From Streptomyces sp. Ru62 (GTDB lineage: Bacteria; Actinomycetota; Actinomycetes; Streptomycetales; Streptomycetaceae), in assembly GCF_002920615.1 (NCBI RefSeq), contig NZ_PQSU01000014.1, forward strand, positions 124,001-188,000: a stretch of 64,000 bases of DNA, given 5' to 3'. Of the stretch, positions 25,313-33,797 are shown one piece after another. The position numbers and the translations under genes were made by a program. Within the stretch, counting starts at the first letter, position 1. Each line of letters begins with the position of its first letter. Below the pieces are notes generated by a model, which searched no databases, had not been told where the DNA came from, and worked only from the letters and a program-made list of their open reading frames with translations.

Positions 25313-25731
25313 GGCCGGGGGAGGGCTCGCGGCGCTCCGCCGCGGCCGATGTCGTGCGGGCCGCAGGGTGCCGCCGGGCCGTCCGGTGCCGCCTGGCTGT
25401 CCGCGTCCGCCGTTCCGCCGGCTTCCTGCGGGCCGCCGGCCTCGCCTTCGTCGCCGGGGGTCTGATGGGTGCCGTCTACTGGCTGCTCGGCCTCCGCTCA
25501 CCCGCCCCGCCTCTGCCGGGACTGACGGGGTTGCTGGGCATCGTGATCGGCGAACGCGCGGTGTCGGCGGTACGGCAGCGCGCCCGCGCGGCCCGGACGA
25601 CCCCGGCGTCGGCTCCGTCCGGCCCCGGTCCGGCGTCCGAGGCCCCGGATTCCCCGCACACCGCCCCCGCTCCCACCCCGTCCGACTCCCCTCCCACCCA
25701 CGAGGATGCCGCCGATGAACCCGCCCGCTGA
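25309..25731 (+). CDS. Second XapX-domain protein with long polar tails, 140 aa
   Basis: 140 residues from GTG 25309. An Arg-rich N-terminus (about 45 residues) precedes a XapX pair of helices (FVAGGLMGAVYWLLGLRSPAP, LTGLLGIVIGERA), then a Pro/Ser/Ala-rich disordered tail. It is a clear paralogue of the preceding gene (same RSPAPP and GLLG motifs), so the pair may form a heteromeric membrane unit. Its 3' end overlaps the amidohydrolase start. Confidence 0.75.
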   Translation: MRPGEGSRRSAAADVVRAAGCRRAVRCRLAVRVRRSAGFLRAAGLAFVAGGLMGAVYWLLGLRSPAPPLPGLTGLLGIVIGERAVSAVRQRARAARTTPASAPSGPGPASEAPDSPHTAPAPTPSDSPPTHEDAADEPAR

Positions 25732-26686
25732 CCGCCCCGGACTCGTCGACGTCCACGCCCACTTCGTCACCGACTCCTACGTCCGCCAGGCCAGGGCGGC
25801 CGGGCACGAGCGGCCCGACGGGGTGCCCGCCTGGCCGGTGTGGTCCGCCCGCGCGCATCTGGAGCTGATGGACCGCAGCGGCATCGACACCGCCGTGCTG
25901 TCGGTGTCGTCCCCGGGCGTGTCCTTCGGCGATCCGGCCGCCGCCCGAGCGCTGGCCCGCGAGGTCAACGAGGACGGCGCCGGGATCGTACGGGACCACC
26001 CCGGGCGCTTCGGGCTGTTCGCCTCGCTGCCGTTGCCCGACGTCGACGGCGCGCTCGCCGAGATCGCGTACGCCTTCGACCAGCTGCACGCCGACGGTGT
26101 CGTGCTGGAGACCCACAGCCACGGTGTCTACCTCGGCGACCCCCGCCTGGAACCGGTGTTCGCCGAACTGAACCGGCGCCGGGCCGTCGTCTTCGTCCAC
26201 CCCACGTCACCGGTGTGCTGGGAGCGCTCCGCGCTGGGCCGGCCGCGCCCCATGGTGGAGTTCGTCTTCGACACCGCCCGCTCCGTCACCGACCTGCTCT
26301 TCGCCGGGACACTCGAACGCGACCGGGACCTCAAGGTCGTCGTACCGCACTGCGGGGGCGCGCTCCCGGTCCTGGCCGACCGGATCGACGGCTTCCTGCG
26401 ACTGTTCATGCGGGACGAGGGGCAGGCACCGGACGCCGTCGCCCAGCTGCGCCGGCTGTACTACGACCTCGCCGGCCCGGGCTTCCCGCGCCAGGTGCCG
26501 GCCCTGCTCGGCCTGGCCGACCCGGCGCGGCTGCTGTACGGAAGCGACTACTGCTGGACGCCGGAGGACGCGGCCCGGGCGCACGCCGCCTCCTTCGAGA
26601 GCGCACCCGCACCGGTGCCGGGCACCAGCTGGCGCTCCCTGACCACCACCAACGCGCTGACCTTGTTCCCGCGCCTCGCCCGCTGA
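25715..26686 (+). CDS. Amidohydrolase-2 / ACMSD-family metal-dependent decarboxylase-like enzyme
   Basis: 323 residues from ATG 25715 (GAGGA 8 bases upstream; ATG 25706 is too close). Metal ligands are His14 and His16 (VDVHAHF), His162 (FVHPTS), His212 (PHCGG) and Asp278 (YGSDYCW). The family includes ACMS decarboxylase and gamma-resorcylate (2,6-dihydroxybenzoate) decarboxylase. In a quercetinase operon a substrate such as 2,4,6-trihydroxybenzoate would be logical; this is inference. Overlaps the preceding gene. Confidence 0.88.
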   Translation: MNPPADRPGLVDVHAHFVTDSYVRQARAAGHERPDGVPAWPVWSARAHLELMDRSGIDTAVLSVSSPGVSFGDPAAARALAREVNEDGAGIVRDHPGRFGLFASLPLPDVDGALAEIAYAFDQLHADGVVLETHSHGVYLGDPRLEPVFAELNRRRAVVFVHPTSPVCWERSALGRPRPMVEFVFDTARSVTDLLFAGTLERDRDLKVVVPHCGGALPVLADRIDGFLRLFMRDEGQAPDAVAQLRRLYYDLAGPGFPRQVPALLGLADPARLLYGSDYCWTPEDAARAHAASFESAPAPVPGTSWRSLTTTNALTLFPRLAR

Positions 26687-26709
26687 AGGACACGGTGCGT
26701 GAGGACGCC

Positions 26710-27783
26710 ATGCCCGAGGAGGCTGTTGTCCAGGACACCGTGCCCGAGGACACCGTCCCCGACGAGGCCGTGGTCAAGGTCCCGGTCCCCCTACCCGAAG
26801 AACCCGTACCCGAAGAACCCGTACCCGAGGACCCCATGGATCAAGATCCCCCGCACGAGGGCACCGCGCCCGCCCCCGGCTTCCCGCTGGAGCTCCTCGA
26901 CCCGCCGGACCCCCTGCGGCTGCCCCTCCCGTCGGCCGCGCGGCCCGTCCCGGGTGTGCGGCTGGTGCGTGGTGCCGTCTACGCCGTGCCGGACGGCAGT
27001 CGGCCGCTGGAGGCCGATCTGTGGCTGCCGGAGGAGGCGCGGGGGCCGGTGCCGGTCGTCGTCTTCGTGCACGGAGGCGGCTGGCGGACAGGACTGCGTG
27101 ACGACCCCGGACCGCGGTTCCGGCACTGGCGGCCCGGACCGTTCGCCCGGCTCGCGCTCTGCGGTGTGGCCGTGGCCTGCCCGGACTACCGGCTCAGCGG
27201 CGAAGCCCGTCACCCGGCTCAGGTCACCGACCTGCGCGCGCTGCTGGTCTGGCTGCGGAACCGGGCCGCTGACCTCGGTCTGGACGCCGACCGGGTGGTC
27301 CTGTGGGGTGAGTCCGCCGGGGGGCACCTGGCGGCACTCGCGGCGCTCACCACCGCCGACGGCCGTGCCGGCACGGCGACCGTGCGCGGCTGCGTCACCT
27401 GGTACGCGCCCACCGACCTCACCCGCCTCGCCGAGGACCAGCCACCGGGCCGCTTCGACCCGCGCGACCCGGCCACTTCCGAGGCGCTGCTGCTCGGCGC
27501 CGCCCCCGTCGACGCACCCGGCCGGGCCCGGGACGCCAGCCCCGCGCTGCGGGTGACGCCCCAGGCACCGCCCTTCCTGGTGCTGCACGGCACCCGGGAC
27601 GACCTCGTGCCCTGCGCGCAGAGCGACCGGCTCGCGGCCGCACTGCGGGCCGCCCGGGTCCCGGTCGACCATGTTCGGGTGCCCGGCGCGAACCACCTGT
27701 GGGTGGGGGCCGCGGAGGACGAGGTCGAGCGGTGCTTCACCAGGACGGCCGCCTTCATCGCACGACACTGCTCCGGAGGATAA
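26710..27783 (+). CDS. Alpha/beta hydrolase (HSL-type esterase) with acidic repeat N-terminus
   Basis: 357 residues from ATG 26710; GTG 26695 is an alternative start with AAGGA upstream. The first 45 residues are an acidic Pro/Val/Glu repeat (VPEEP units). The catalytic domain has the oxyanion motif VHGGGW, nucleophile in WGESAGGHL, GTRDDLVP (Asp) and ANHLW (His). It is an intracellular carboxylesterase. In this operon it could split the depside released by QueD into two hydroxybenzoates (inference). Ends in TAA, rare in this genome. Confidence 0.85.
   Translation: MPEEAVVQDTVPEDTVPDEAVVKVPVPLPEEPVPEEPVPEDPMDQDPPHEGTAPAPGFPLELLDPPDPLRLPLPSAARPVPGVRLVRGAVYAVPDGSRPLEADLWLPEEARGPVPVVVFVHGGGWRTGLRDDPGPRFRHWRPGPFARLALCGVAVACPDYRLSGEARHPAQVTDLRALLVWLRNRAADLGLDADRVVLWGESAGGHLAALAALTTADGRAGTATVRGCVTWYAPTDLTRLAEDQPPGRFDPRDPATSEALLLGAAPVDAPGRARDASPALRVTPQAPPFLVLHGTRDDLVPCAQSDRLAAALRAARVPVDHVRVPGANHLWVGAAEDEVERCFTRTAAFIARHCSGG
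26779..26838 (+). repeat. 15-bp coding repeat (VPEEP)
   Basis: Consecutive 15-bp units CCC-GAA-GAA-CCC-GTA (26794-26808 and 26809-26823, exact) followed by a degenerate unit. They use GAA codons unusual for this DNA, suggesting recent expansion. Confidence 0.75.
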
Positions 27784-27813
27784 TCCCCTGGGTACCCGAT
27801 CTTCCGAGGAGCC

Positions 27814-28257
27814 ATGAGTCATCGCGCCGCAAACCTGCCCCAGCTCCTGTCCGAGGCCCGCCGCTGGTTCGAGGACGCCCTGTTCGCCAGCATGGAGGCG
27901 GTGGGTGAGCAGCCGGTGACGACGGCGCAGGCGTCCGTCTTCGCGATGCTCGACGCCGAGGGCACCACCGTCTCGGAACTCGCCCGGCGCAGCGGCGTCA
28001 CCCGGCAGACGGCCCACCAGGCGGTGCACGGACTGATCGGCCTGGGGCTGCTGGAGCAGGTGCCCGACCCCGAGTCCGCGCGCCGGCGCCTGATCCGTAC
28101 GACCGCCGAGGGGCAGCGGGTGCACGAGCGGGCGCAGGCCACGATCAAGGTGATCGAGTCGGTGCTGGTGGAGCGCATCGGGCCGGCCCCGGCCCGCGCC
28201 CTGCGGGAGGCGCTGACGTCCGACTGGGGAGAGCCGCCGCTCGTCGCCGCTCCCTGA
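27814..28257 (+). CDS. MarR-family transcriptional regulator
   Basis: 147 residues. The winged helix shows TTVSELARRSGVTRQTAHQAVHGLIGLGLLEQVPDPESARRRL in pieces typical of MarR. GAGGAG precedes the ATG, 30 bp after the esterase stop, so it belongs to the queD run. MarR proteins usually sense phenolic compounds and bind palindromes covering promoters. The 21-bp palindrome at 24553-24573 is the natural candidate, giving substrate-inducible control. Confidence 0.85.
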   Translation: MSHRAANLPQLLSEARRWFEDALFASMEAVGEQPVTTAQASVFAMLDAEGTTVSELARRSGVTRQTAHQAVHGLIGLGLLEQVPDPESARRRLIRTTAEGQRVHERAQATIKVIESVLVERIGPAPARALREALTSDWGEPPLVAAP

Positions 28258-28263
28258 GCCGCC

Positions 28264-29145
28264 TCACGTGGCGGGGTGCCGCTCCCCGGCCGGTACCGGC
28301 AGTATGACGATCCGCTGGACGGCCCGGCTGAGGACCAGCACGCCCGCCACGATCAGCAGGGCCCCGCACGCCTCCGGTACGAGCCACCAGCCCGTTCGGA
28401 TCCGCTCGCCGAACAGGAAGACGCCCAGGGCCAGGCTCACCACCGCGTCTCCGATGGTCAGCGCGGGCTGTGCGGCGGCCAGCGGGCCGGCCTGGAGCGC
28501 GTTCTCCAGCAGGACCACGGAGGCCGCCCCGGCCAGCGCGAAGCCGTACGTCTGCCACGACCGCAGGAACGCCGCGAAGCCGTGGTCGGCGAATGTGCCG
28601 GAGGCCGACTTCAGCAGGGCGGCGGTCAGGGCGTTGCCGGTCGCGGACGCGGCCGCCAGCAGCGCGGCGCGCCGGGCCGGCGGCCGCCCCCGGCCGGCCA
28701 GCAGGACGGCCCCGGCCATCGCGCCGAGACACAGACACAGGGCCGGGATCCAGCGGACGAGCCGTGCCTGGTCGGTGGCGCCGTGCGGGGCGGCGGCGAC
28801 GAGCAGGAGGGCGAGCCCGGCCACGCAGCCGCCCACCCCCCACCAGCCCCAGGGCGGCAGCCGCCGGTGCATCAGCGGGGCGGCGACGAGCAGCGCGAAG
28901 GGCAGCTCCAGGATGAAGAGCGGCTGGACCAGTGCGAGCGGGCCGTTGACCAGGGCGAGGCTCTGGAACAGCGCGGCGCAGACCACGCCGGCCATGCCGA
29001 TCAGCCAGGCCGGCCGGCGTGCCAGCTCCGCGACCAGCCGGATCCCGCTGCCCCGCGAGACGGACGCCGCCTTGCGCTGGAAGGCGGTGCCCACGGCGTT
29101 GCTCGCCGCTCCCGCGACGGCGAACGCCGCGGCCAGTTCGATCAC
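28264..29145 (-). CDS. DMT-superfamily (EamA-like) membrane transporter
   Basis: 293 residues from GTG 29145 with about ten hydrophobic helices in two repeats; motifs LVQPLFILELPFALL and LGVFLFGERIRTGWW at the ends of the repeats are typical of the drug/metabolite transporter group. Substrate unknown. It is convergent with the marR gene (6 bp between stops), so it is probably not part of that operon, although an efflux role for aromatics is conceivable. Confidence 0.85.
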   Translation of the reverse strand: MIELAAAFAVAGAASNAVGTAFQRKAASVSRGSGIRLVAELARRPAWLIGMAGVVCAALFQSLALVNGPLALVQPLFILELPFALLVAAPLMHRRLPPWGWWGVGGCVAGLALLLVAAAPHGATDQARLVRWIPALCLCLGAMAGAVLLAGRGRPPARRAALLAAASATGNALTAALLKSASGTFADHGFAAFLRSWQTYGFALAGAASVVLLENALQAGPLAAAQPALTIGDAVVSLALGVFLFGERIRTGWWLVPEACGALLIVAGVLVLSRAVQRIVILPVPAGERHPAT

Positions 29146-29543
29146 GACCGTCTCCTGCCTGCGGGTCGGTCTCCCGGAGGAGCTTCCGGCCTTCCCAGCC
29201 TACGGAACCGCACGGCCCGCCGCGGTCTGGCCGGAGCCTCCTCGCGCCGGGGCGCACCGGGGCCTGCCGACTGGTGCCCCGGTGTGCGGGTTGCTTCGCA
29301 GGGGTGTGCGGTGTCGCTTCGCGGGCGTGTGCCGGTCGGGGTTTCGGGGTGCGCCGGTCGGGGGTCGGGATGTGCCGATCGGGCCGCGGGGTGCGCCGGT
29401 CGGGGCCCGGGGTCCCTCGCCCGGTGCTCAGGATGTGCCGGTCGGTGCCGGGGTCTGCGAGTCCGTGGGGTGCCGGTCGGTGCCGGAGCCCGCCGGCCGG
29501 TGTTCGCCGGGCGGGGCCGGGAGGTCGCGCCGTGGCAGGGACC
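29146..29543. other. Intergenic region with degenerate ~21-bp repeats
   Basis: 398 bp without a gene. From about 29290 to 29490 a motif GTGCGCCGGTCGGGG recurs with slips of a few bases; on the minus strand it reads as PDRRTP/PDRHIP units. No start or ribosome site supports translation. Confidence 0.55.
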
Positions 29544-30086
29544 TCACGCCGTGGCCGGGCCGGTCGCGCGCAGGGCCGTGTCCGCCTGGCGCACACGCCA
29601 CTCCTCCACGGTGTCCTGCTGGCGCCGGGCCCGTTCCAGGAGGGTGTCGAGCCGGCCGGGGTCCAGGCGCTTGTCGGTCGCGGCGAGCCGGCGCAGGGTG
29701 AGCCACCCCGCGGCCTTGCCCTCGACCGCCAGCCGCATCGCCTCCAGCTCCAGGACCGTGCTGAGCGGAGAACGCCGGACCAGACGGCCGTTCAGCTTCA
29801 TGCGTCCCACCTTCTCGGCCGTCCAGGCCGCGCAGACCTTCGCGCGCCGCACCGGCACGTCCAGGTCCCGCATGATGTCCAGCAGGGCCGCACGGTCCTC
29901 GCCGATCTCCACGGCGACCGGCCCGAGGGCTCTGCCGAGCGCGGAGCCCCGGGCGGACCGCACCAGGTGGCCGATCCGCTGGGTGCCCGCCGTGGCACCG
30001 GCGAGGTGGTCGTTGAGGTAGATGCCGAGCAGCTTCATGTCGGCGCCGCCCGTGGTCTGGGGGCCGGGGGTGGCGGGACGGTTCAT
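29544..30086 (-). CDS. Hypothetical helical protein, 180 aa
   Basis: 180 residues from ATG 30086 with GGAGG upstream and an ATGA overlap with the DUF2071 gene. The core (KLLGIYLNDHLAGATAGTQR, EIGEDRAALLDIMRDLDVPV, KVCAAWTAEKVGRMKLNGRL) is charged and helical and ends in RRQQDTVEEWRVRQADTALR. I recognise it only as a conserved unknown of Streptomyces. A ferritin-like or helical-bundle fold is possible, but no metal-ligand pattern is evident. No membrane segment. Confidence 0.8.
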   Translation of the reverse strand: MNRPATPGPQTTGGADMKLLGIYLNDHLAGATAGTQRIGHLVRSARGSALGRALGPVAVEIGEDRAALLDIMRDLDVPVRRAKVCAAWTAEKVGRMKLNGRLVRRSPLSTVLELEAMRLAVEGKAAGWLTLRRLAATDKRLDPGRLDTLLERARRQQDTVEEWRVRQADTALRATGPATA

Positions 30087-30952
30087 CGGGCGCCTCCTTC
30101 GTGGGTGCCATGGGGTCGTGCGTGGGTGCCATGGGGTCGTGGCCGCGGTGCGGCCGGCGGGCCGTCGCCCGCACCCCGGCCGTGAACCGGCCGTACGGGG
30201 TGCGAGATGCCCAGGCGTACCTTGTGCAGGCCGTCCGAGTAGTGCACGAGCGGTGCGGTCGAGGGCCGCGGCAACCCCGCCGCCCGGGTGAGGCTCTCCT
30301 CGACGGTGTCGAGCCGAGCCTCGCGCACCGGCCCGGGCGCGTGTTCGACGGGCGTCTCCCAGAGCGCGCCGAGCCGCCGGGTGAAGGCCCGCCACCGCGA
30401 GGTCAGCCATACGTCCAGGGGGCCGGGCCGGACCGGCTCGCCCGGGCGGACGGTCACCTCGTACGAGGGCCCGCCGCGTCGCCGGACGCCGGTGTAGAGC
30501 ACGGTGTCCCCTCGGCGTGCCACCTCCAGGCGGCCCACGTGGTAGGGCACCCCGACCGCGCGGGCGGCCAGCATCACCGGGGAGGACACCTCGATGGACA
30601 GGAACCAGAGCCCTTCCCGGCCGTTCCGGTCGCGCACATAGGTCCGCAGATTGGTCTCGGGGAACGAGGGCAGCGCGAGCGGGATCCCGGGCGGGCGCAC
30701 GTCGGCCATGACGAACGGGGTGAGGCTCACCCACGCGGCGCCGTCGAACGTGTCCACCACCAGACCGTCGGGCAGCAGACGCTGGACCTGGTCGGGGGCG
30801 TACGCCCAGTGCACGAAGGTCTGGGTCAGCCAGCCGGCACACAGCGCGGGCAAATACACGCGCTCCTCCGCTCCGTACGAGACCACGCGCACCGACTCCC
30901 CCGGGGGCCCGCGCCGAAACCAGGGGAGCGGGCCGGCCTGCCCGGGGCGCAC
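30083..30952 (-). CDS. DUF2071 (YqjF-like) protein
   Basis: 289 residues from GTG 30952; GTG 30886 is a plausible shorter start. The family signature is seen in GWLTQTFVHWAYAPDQVQRLLPDGL, AWVSLTPFVMADVRPPG, and FPETNLRTYVRDRNGREGLWFLS. DUF2071 proteins adopt an acetoacetate-decarboxylase-like fold of unknown function. It is coupled to the downstream 180-aa gene by ATGA. The C-terminal 25 residues (RPHGTHARPHGTHEGGAR) are a short His/Gly/Arg repeat. Confidence 0.85.
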   Translation of the reverse strand: MRPGQAGPLPWFRRGPPGESVRVVSYGAEERVYLPALCAGWLTQTFVHWAYAPDQVQRLLPDGLVVDTFDGAAWVSLTPFVMADVRPPGIPLALPSFPETNLRTYVRDRNGREGLWFLSIEVSSPVMLAARAVGVPYHVGRLEVARRGDTVLYTGVRRRGGPSYEVTVRPGEPVRPGPLDVWLTSRWRAFTRRLGALWETPVEHAPGPVREARLDTVEESLTRAAGLPRPSTAPLVHYSDGLHKVRLGISHPVRPVHGRGAGDGPPAAPRPRPHGTHARPHGTHEGGAR

Positions 30953-30956
30953 CGGC

Positions 30957-31238
30957 TCAGGTGGCCCGGGTGCCGCCCCCGCGGCGGATCCGGCCCAGCA
31001 GGTCCCGGTGGTAGGCCGCGAGCTGACCGGCGGGCACGGGGGCGGGGCTGCCGGCGAGCGTGTACCAGGTGTCGCTGCCGGCGTGCTGGACGACGACCCG
31101 CACGCTGTGGCCGTCGGCGCTCAGGATGGTCGCGACGGTGAGGTCGCCGGTGATGACGCCGACCTCGTCGGTCATCGCGCCGCCCGGGCCGGCGGTGACC
31201 CGGTCGACGTAACGGGTGATGGCGGGAGGGATCTTCAT
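30957..31238 (-). CDS. Small hypothetical protein, 93 aa
   Basis: 93 residues with no signal or membrane segment: KIPPAITRYVDRVTAGPGG, then a beta-rich VGVITGDLTVATILSADGHSVRVVV and AAYHRDLLGRIRRGGG. Conserved-looking with good codon bias; function unknown. It ends 4 bases before the DUF2071 start, so the three genes 31238-29544 likely form one operon. Confidence 0.75.
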   Translation of the reverse strand: MKIPPAITRYVDRVTAGPGGAMTDEVGVITGDLTVATILSADGHSVRVVVQHAGSDTWYTLAGSPAPVPAGQLAAYHRDLLGRIRRGGGTRAT

Positions 31239-31329
31239 GGGCGCAGGCTTCCATCAACACCGCCGTCCGCGCCCGCACCGCGCAGGTGTCGCCGTGCGTG
31301 TCCCCGTGTTGGGTGTGCCCGGCCGGGTC

Positions 31330-32010
31330 TCAGCCGAAGAGCGGGAACCGGTCCGCCGTCGTGCCCAGCGCGGCCCGGTCGGCGCCGGTGAGCGGGGCCC
31401 GGCCGGTGCCCACGCGCGCGTAGTGCTCGTCGGTCCAGTCCGGGGGCGCGGGCCGGCCGAGCAGCCCGTCCAGGGTGGCCCGTACCGCGGTCAGGCCCTC
31501 GGGCGCCGGCTTCGGTGCGCGCGGGAGCCGGACGGTCAGGTCGAGGTGGTGCACGGTCGCCTCCACGGCCAGGGTGGTCAGCAGGTCCCCGGCCGTGAGC
31601 ACGTGCCCCTGGGTGGCGACGCGCTGCGCGGGATCGGCCGCCTCCGCCGCGTGCACGGTCGCTGCCAGCGTCTCCAGGTACAGGCCGCGCAGCTGGCCGA
31701 AGTCCAGGAACATGCTGCCGTTCACCCGTACCCAGCGCCGGCCGTTCGCGGCCCCGGTGGTGCCCGGCTGCCAGTCCTGCCAGTAGGTCACCGCGTCCCG
31801 GTCCGCCGGTTCCCGGACCGGTGTGTGCAGGGCCACCAGGGCGCGCTGGGCGTCCTGGAGGCAGTGGAAGACGAGATCGCGGACCGCCCAGCCGGTACAG
31901 CCGGTCGGCAGCCAGGACTCCTCGTCGTCCAGGTCCGCGACGGCCGCCGAGGCGGCCCCGTACGACGCGCGCAGGGCCCGCGCCGGGCCGGCGGGATCAG
32001 TGGTGTTCAT
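31330..32010 (-). CDS. Maleylpyruvate-isomerase-like / DinB-type protein
   Basis: 226 residues from ATG 32010. The N-terminal four-helix domain has the mycothiol-dependent isomerase pattern WLPTGCTGWAVRDLVFHCLQDAQ and the second metal-ligand helix ATVHHLDLTVRLP, giving three His ligands. Such enzymes are mycothiol-dependent transferases or isomerases; the specific reaction is unknown. It follows the potC-type permease by 33 bp and may be the last gene of that operon. Confidence 0.82.
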   Translation of the reverse strand: MNTTDPAGPARALRASYGAASAAVADLDDEESWLPTGCTGWAVRDLVFHCLQDAQRALVALHTPVREPADRDAVTYWQDWQPGTTGAANGRRWVRVNGSMFLDFGQLRGLYLETLAATVHAAEAADPAQRVATQGHVLTAGDLLTTLAVEATVHHLDLTVRLPRAPKPAPEGLTAVRATLDGLLGRPAPPDWTDEHYARVGTGRAPLTGADRAALGTTADRFPLFG

Positions 32011-32043
32011 GCGTTCCCTCGTTCCTCGTGTCACCCGGCGCAC

Positions 32044-32859
32044 TCATACCCGGCTGGAGGTCGCCGTGTCCGCCGACAGCCGCTGGGCCAGGTAGATCGG
32101 GATCACCGACAGCAGGACGAGGACGGCGGCCACGACGTTCACCACCGGAGCCTGCTGCGGCCGGGTCATGTTGTCGAAGATCCAGATGGGCAGGGTCTCG
32201 ATGCCCGGCCCCGCGGTGAACGTGGTGACCACGATCTCGTCGAAGGACAGGGCGAAGGCGAGCAGGCCGCCCGCCAGCAGCGCGGAGCGGACCAGCGGGA
32301 AGGTGATGTCCACGAAGGCGCGGAAGCTGGTCGCGCCGAGGTCCATGGCCGCCTCCTCGTACGAGCCGGCGGTTCGGCGCAGCCGGGCCACCACGTTGTT
32401 GAAGACCACGACGATGCAGAAGGTGGCGTGTCCGACGATCACGGTGAACAGCCCCAGTCCCACGCCGAGCGGCTCCAGCACCGTGCTGAAGGCCGAGTTG
32501 AGGGCGATGCCCGTGACGATGCCGGGCAGCGCGATCGGCAGCACCACGACGAAGGACACCGTGTCCCGGCCGAAGAAGCGGTGCCGGGCCACGGCGAACG
32601 CGATCAGCGTGCCGAGGACCAGCGCGACGGCGGTCGCCCCCAGCCCCGCCTTGACCGACACCCACAGGGCTTCGCGGGCACCGGAGTTGTGCGCGGCCAC
32701 CGACCACCAGTGCACGGTGAGGCCCGGCGGTGGCCAGCTCGCGCTGCGGTCCGGGTTGAGGGAGTTGACCAGGACGAGCAGCAGCGGGACGTAGATCACC
32801 GCGAAGCCGAGCCCGGCGCCGATGCGCAGGGCGATGCGCGCGGTGCGGCTGAGGTGCAT
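32044..32859 (-). CDS. potC: Polyamine-type ABC transporter permease (PotC)
   Basis: 271 residues, six helices. The EAA loop YEEAAMDLGATSFRAFVDITFPL and FALSFDEIVVTTF are hallmarks of PotC/PotI permeases. It lies 41 bp downstream of the PotB-type gene in a potA-potD-potB-potC row, which imports spermidine, putrescine or a similar amine. Confidence 0.9.
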   Translation of the reverse strand: MHLSRTARIALRIGAGLGFAVIYVPLLLVLVNSLNPDRSASWPPPGLTVHWWSVAAHNSGAREALWVSVKAGLGATAVALVLGTLIAFAVARHRFFGRDTVSFVVVLPIALPGIVTGIALNSAFSTVLEPLGVGLGLFTVIVGHATFCIVVVFNNVVARLRRTAGSYEEAAMDLGATSFRAFVDITFPLVRSALLAGGLLAFALSFDEIVVTTFTAGPGIETLPIWIFDNMTRPQQAPVVNVVAAVLVLLSVIPIYLAQRLSADTATSSRV

Positions 32860-32900
32860 GGCGCTCTTCTTCTCCAGCTTCCGACGGGTGTGCGGGCGGG

Positions 32901-33794
32901 CTACAGGCTGTTCAGGGCGCCCGTACGGCGGATCGCCAGCAGGTACAGGACGATCACCGCCACGGGCACGGTGCCGAGGGCGGCGGCCATGGGCAGGTTG
33001 AGCTCGATGTTGGAGTACACGAGGTTGCCGATCAGCTGGGTCTTGCCGCCGACGATCTGCACGGTGATGTAGTCACCGAGGCTGAGCGAGAAGGTGAACA
33101 CCGAGCCGGCGGCGACCGAGGGCAGCACCATGGGCAGGACGACCGAGCGGAAGGTCCGCCCCGGCCGTGCCCCGAGGTCGGCGGAGGCGTCCAGCAGGTT
33201 GGCCGGGAGCTGCTCCAGCGCCGTGTGGATCGGCAGGATCATGTACGGCAGCCAGAGGTAGGTCAGGGTGAGGACCGTGGCGGGCAGCCCGTAGCCGGGA
33301 CCGTTCAGTCCGAACGGCGTGAGCATCCAGTCGGCGAGGCCGCCCTCGGAGAGGATCAGCCGCCATGCGTACACCTTGACCAGGTAACTCGCCCACAGCG
33401 GGGTGAGGATGGCCACGACGAGCAGCGGACGCCACTTCGGCCGGGCCACGCGCGCGGTGTAGAAGGCGACCGGGAAGGCGATCACCGCGCACAGCGCGGT
33501 CACCGCGAGGGCCACCCCGACGCTGCGCAGGATCACCTGACGGAAGACCGGTGTCGTGAACAGCGCGTGGAAGTTGTCCGTCGACCAGACCTTCACCACC
33601 TGGGAGGTGAAGGAGTCCGTCGTCCAGAAGGCGGAGACGAACAGCACCGCGAGGGAGCCGAGGTAGAGGACGGCGAGCCACAGCAGCGGGGCGGTGAGCA
33701 GGAGGGCCAGCCGCAGCCGGGGTCTGCGGTGCAGGGTTCCGGCGAGCCGCCGGACGGTGCCCCGGCCGGCGGCGGTCGGCAGATCGGTCGTCAC
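32901..33794 (-). CDS. potB: Polyamine-type ABC transporter permease (PotB)
   Basis: 297 residues from GTG 33794, six helices; EAA loop LLDASADLGARPGRTFRSVVLP and FSLSLGDYITVQIVGG are typical of PotB/PotH. Only 3 bases separate it from the binding-protein stop, so they are co-translated. Pairs with the PotC-type subunit. Confidence 0.9.
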   Translation of the reverse strand: MTTDLPTAAGRGTVRRLAGTLHRRPRLRLALLLTAPLLWLAVLYLGSLAVLFVSAFWTTDSFTSQVVKVWSTDNFHALFTTPVFRQVILRSVGVALAVTALCAVIAFPVAFYTARVARPKWRPLLVVAILTPLWASYLVKVYAWRLILSEGGLADWMLTPFGLNGPGYGLPATVLTLTYLWLPYMILPIHTALEQLPANLLDASADLGARPGRTFRSVVLPMVLPSVAAGSVFTFSLSLGDYITVQIVGGKTQLIGNLVYSNIELNLPMAAALGTVPVAVIVLYLLAIRRTGALNSL

Positions 33795-33797
33795 GGC

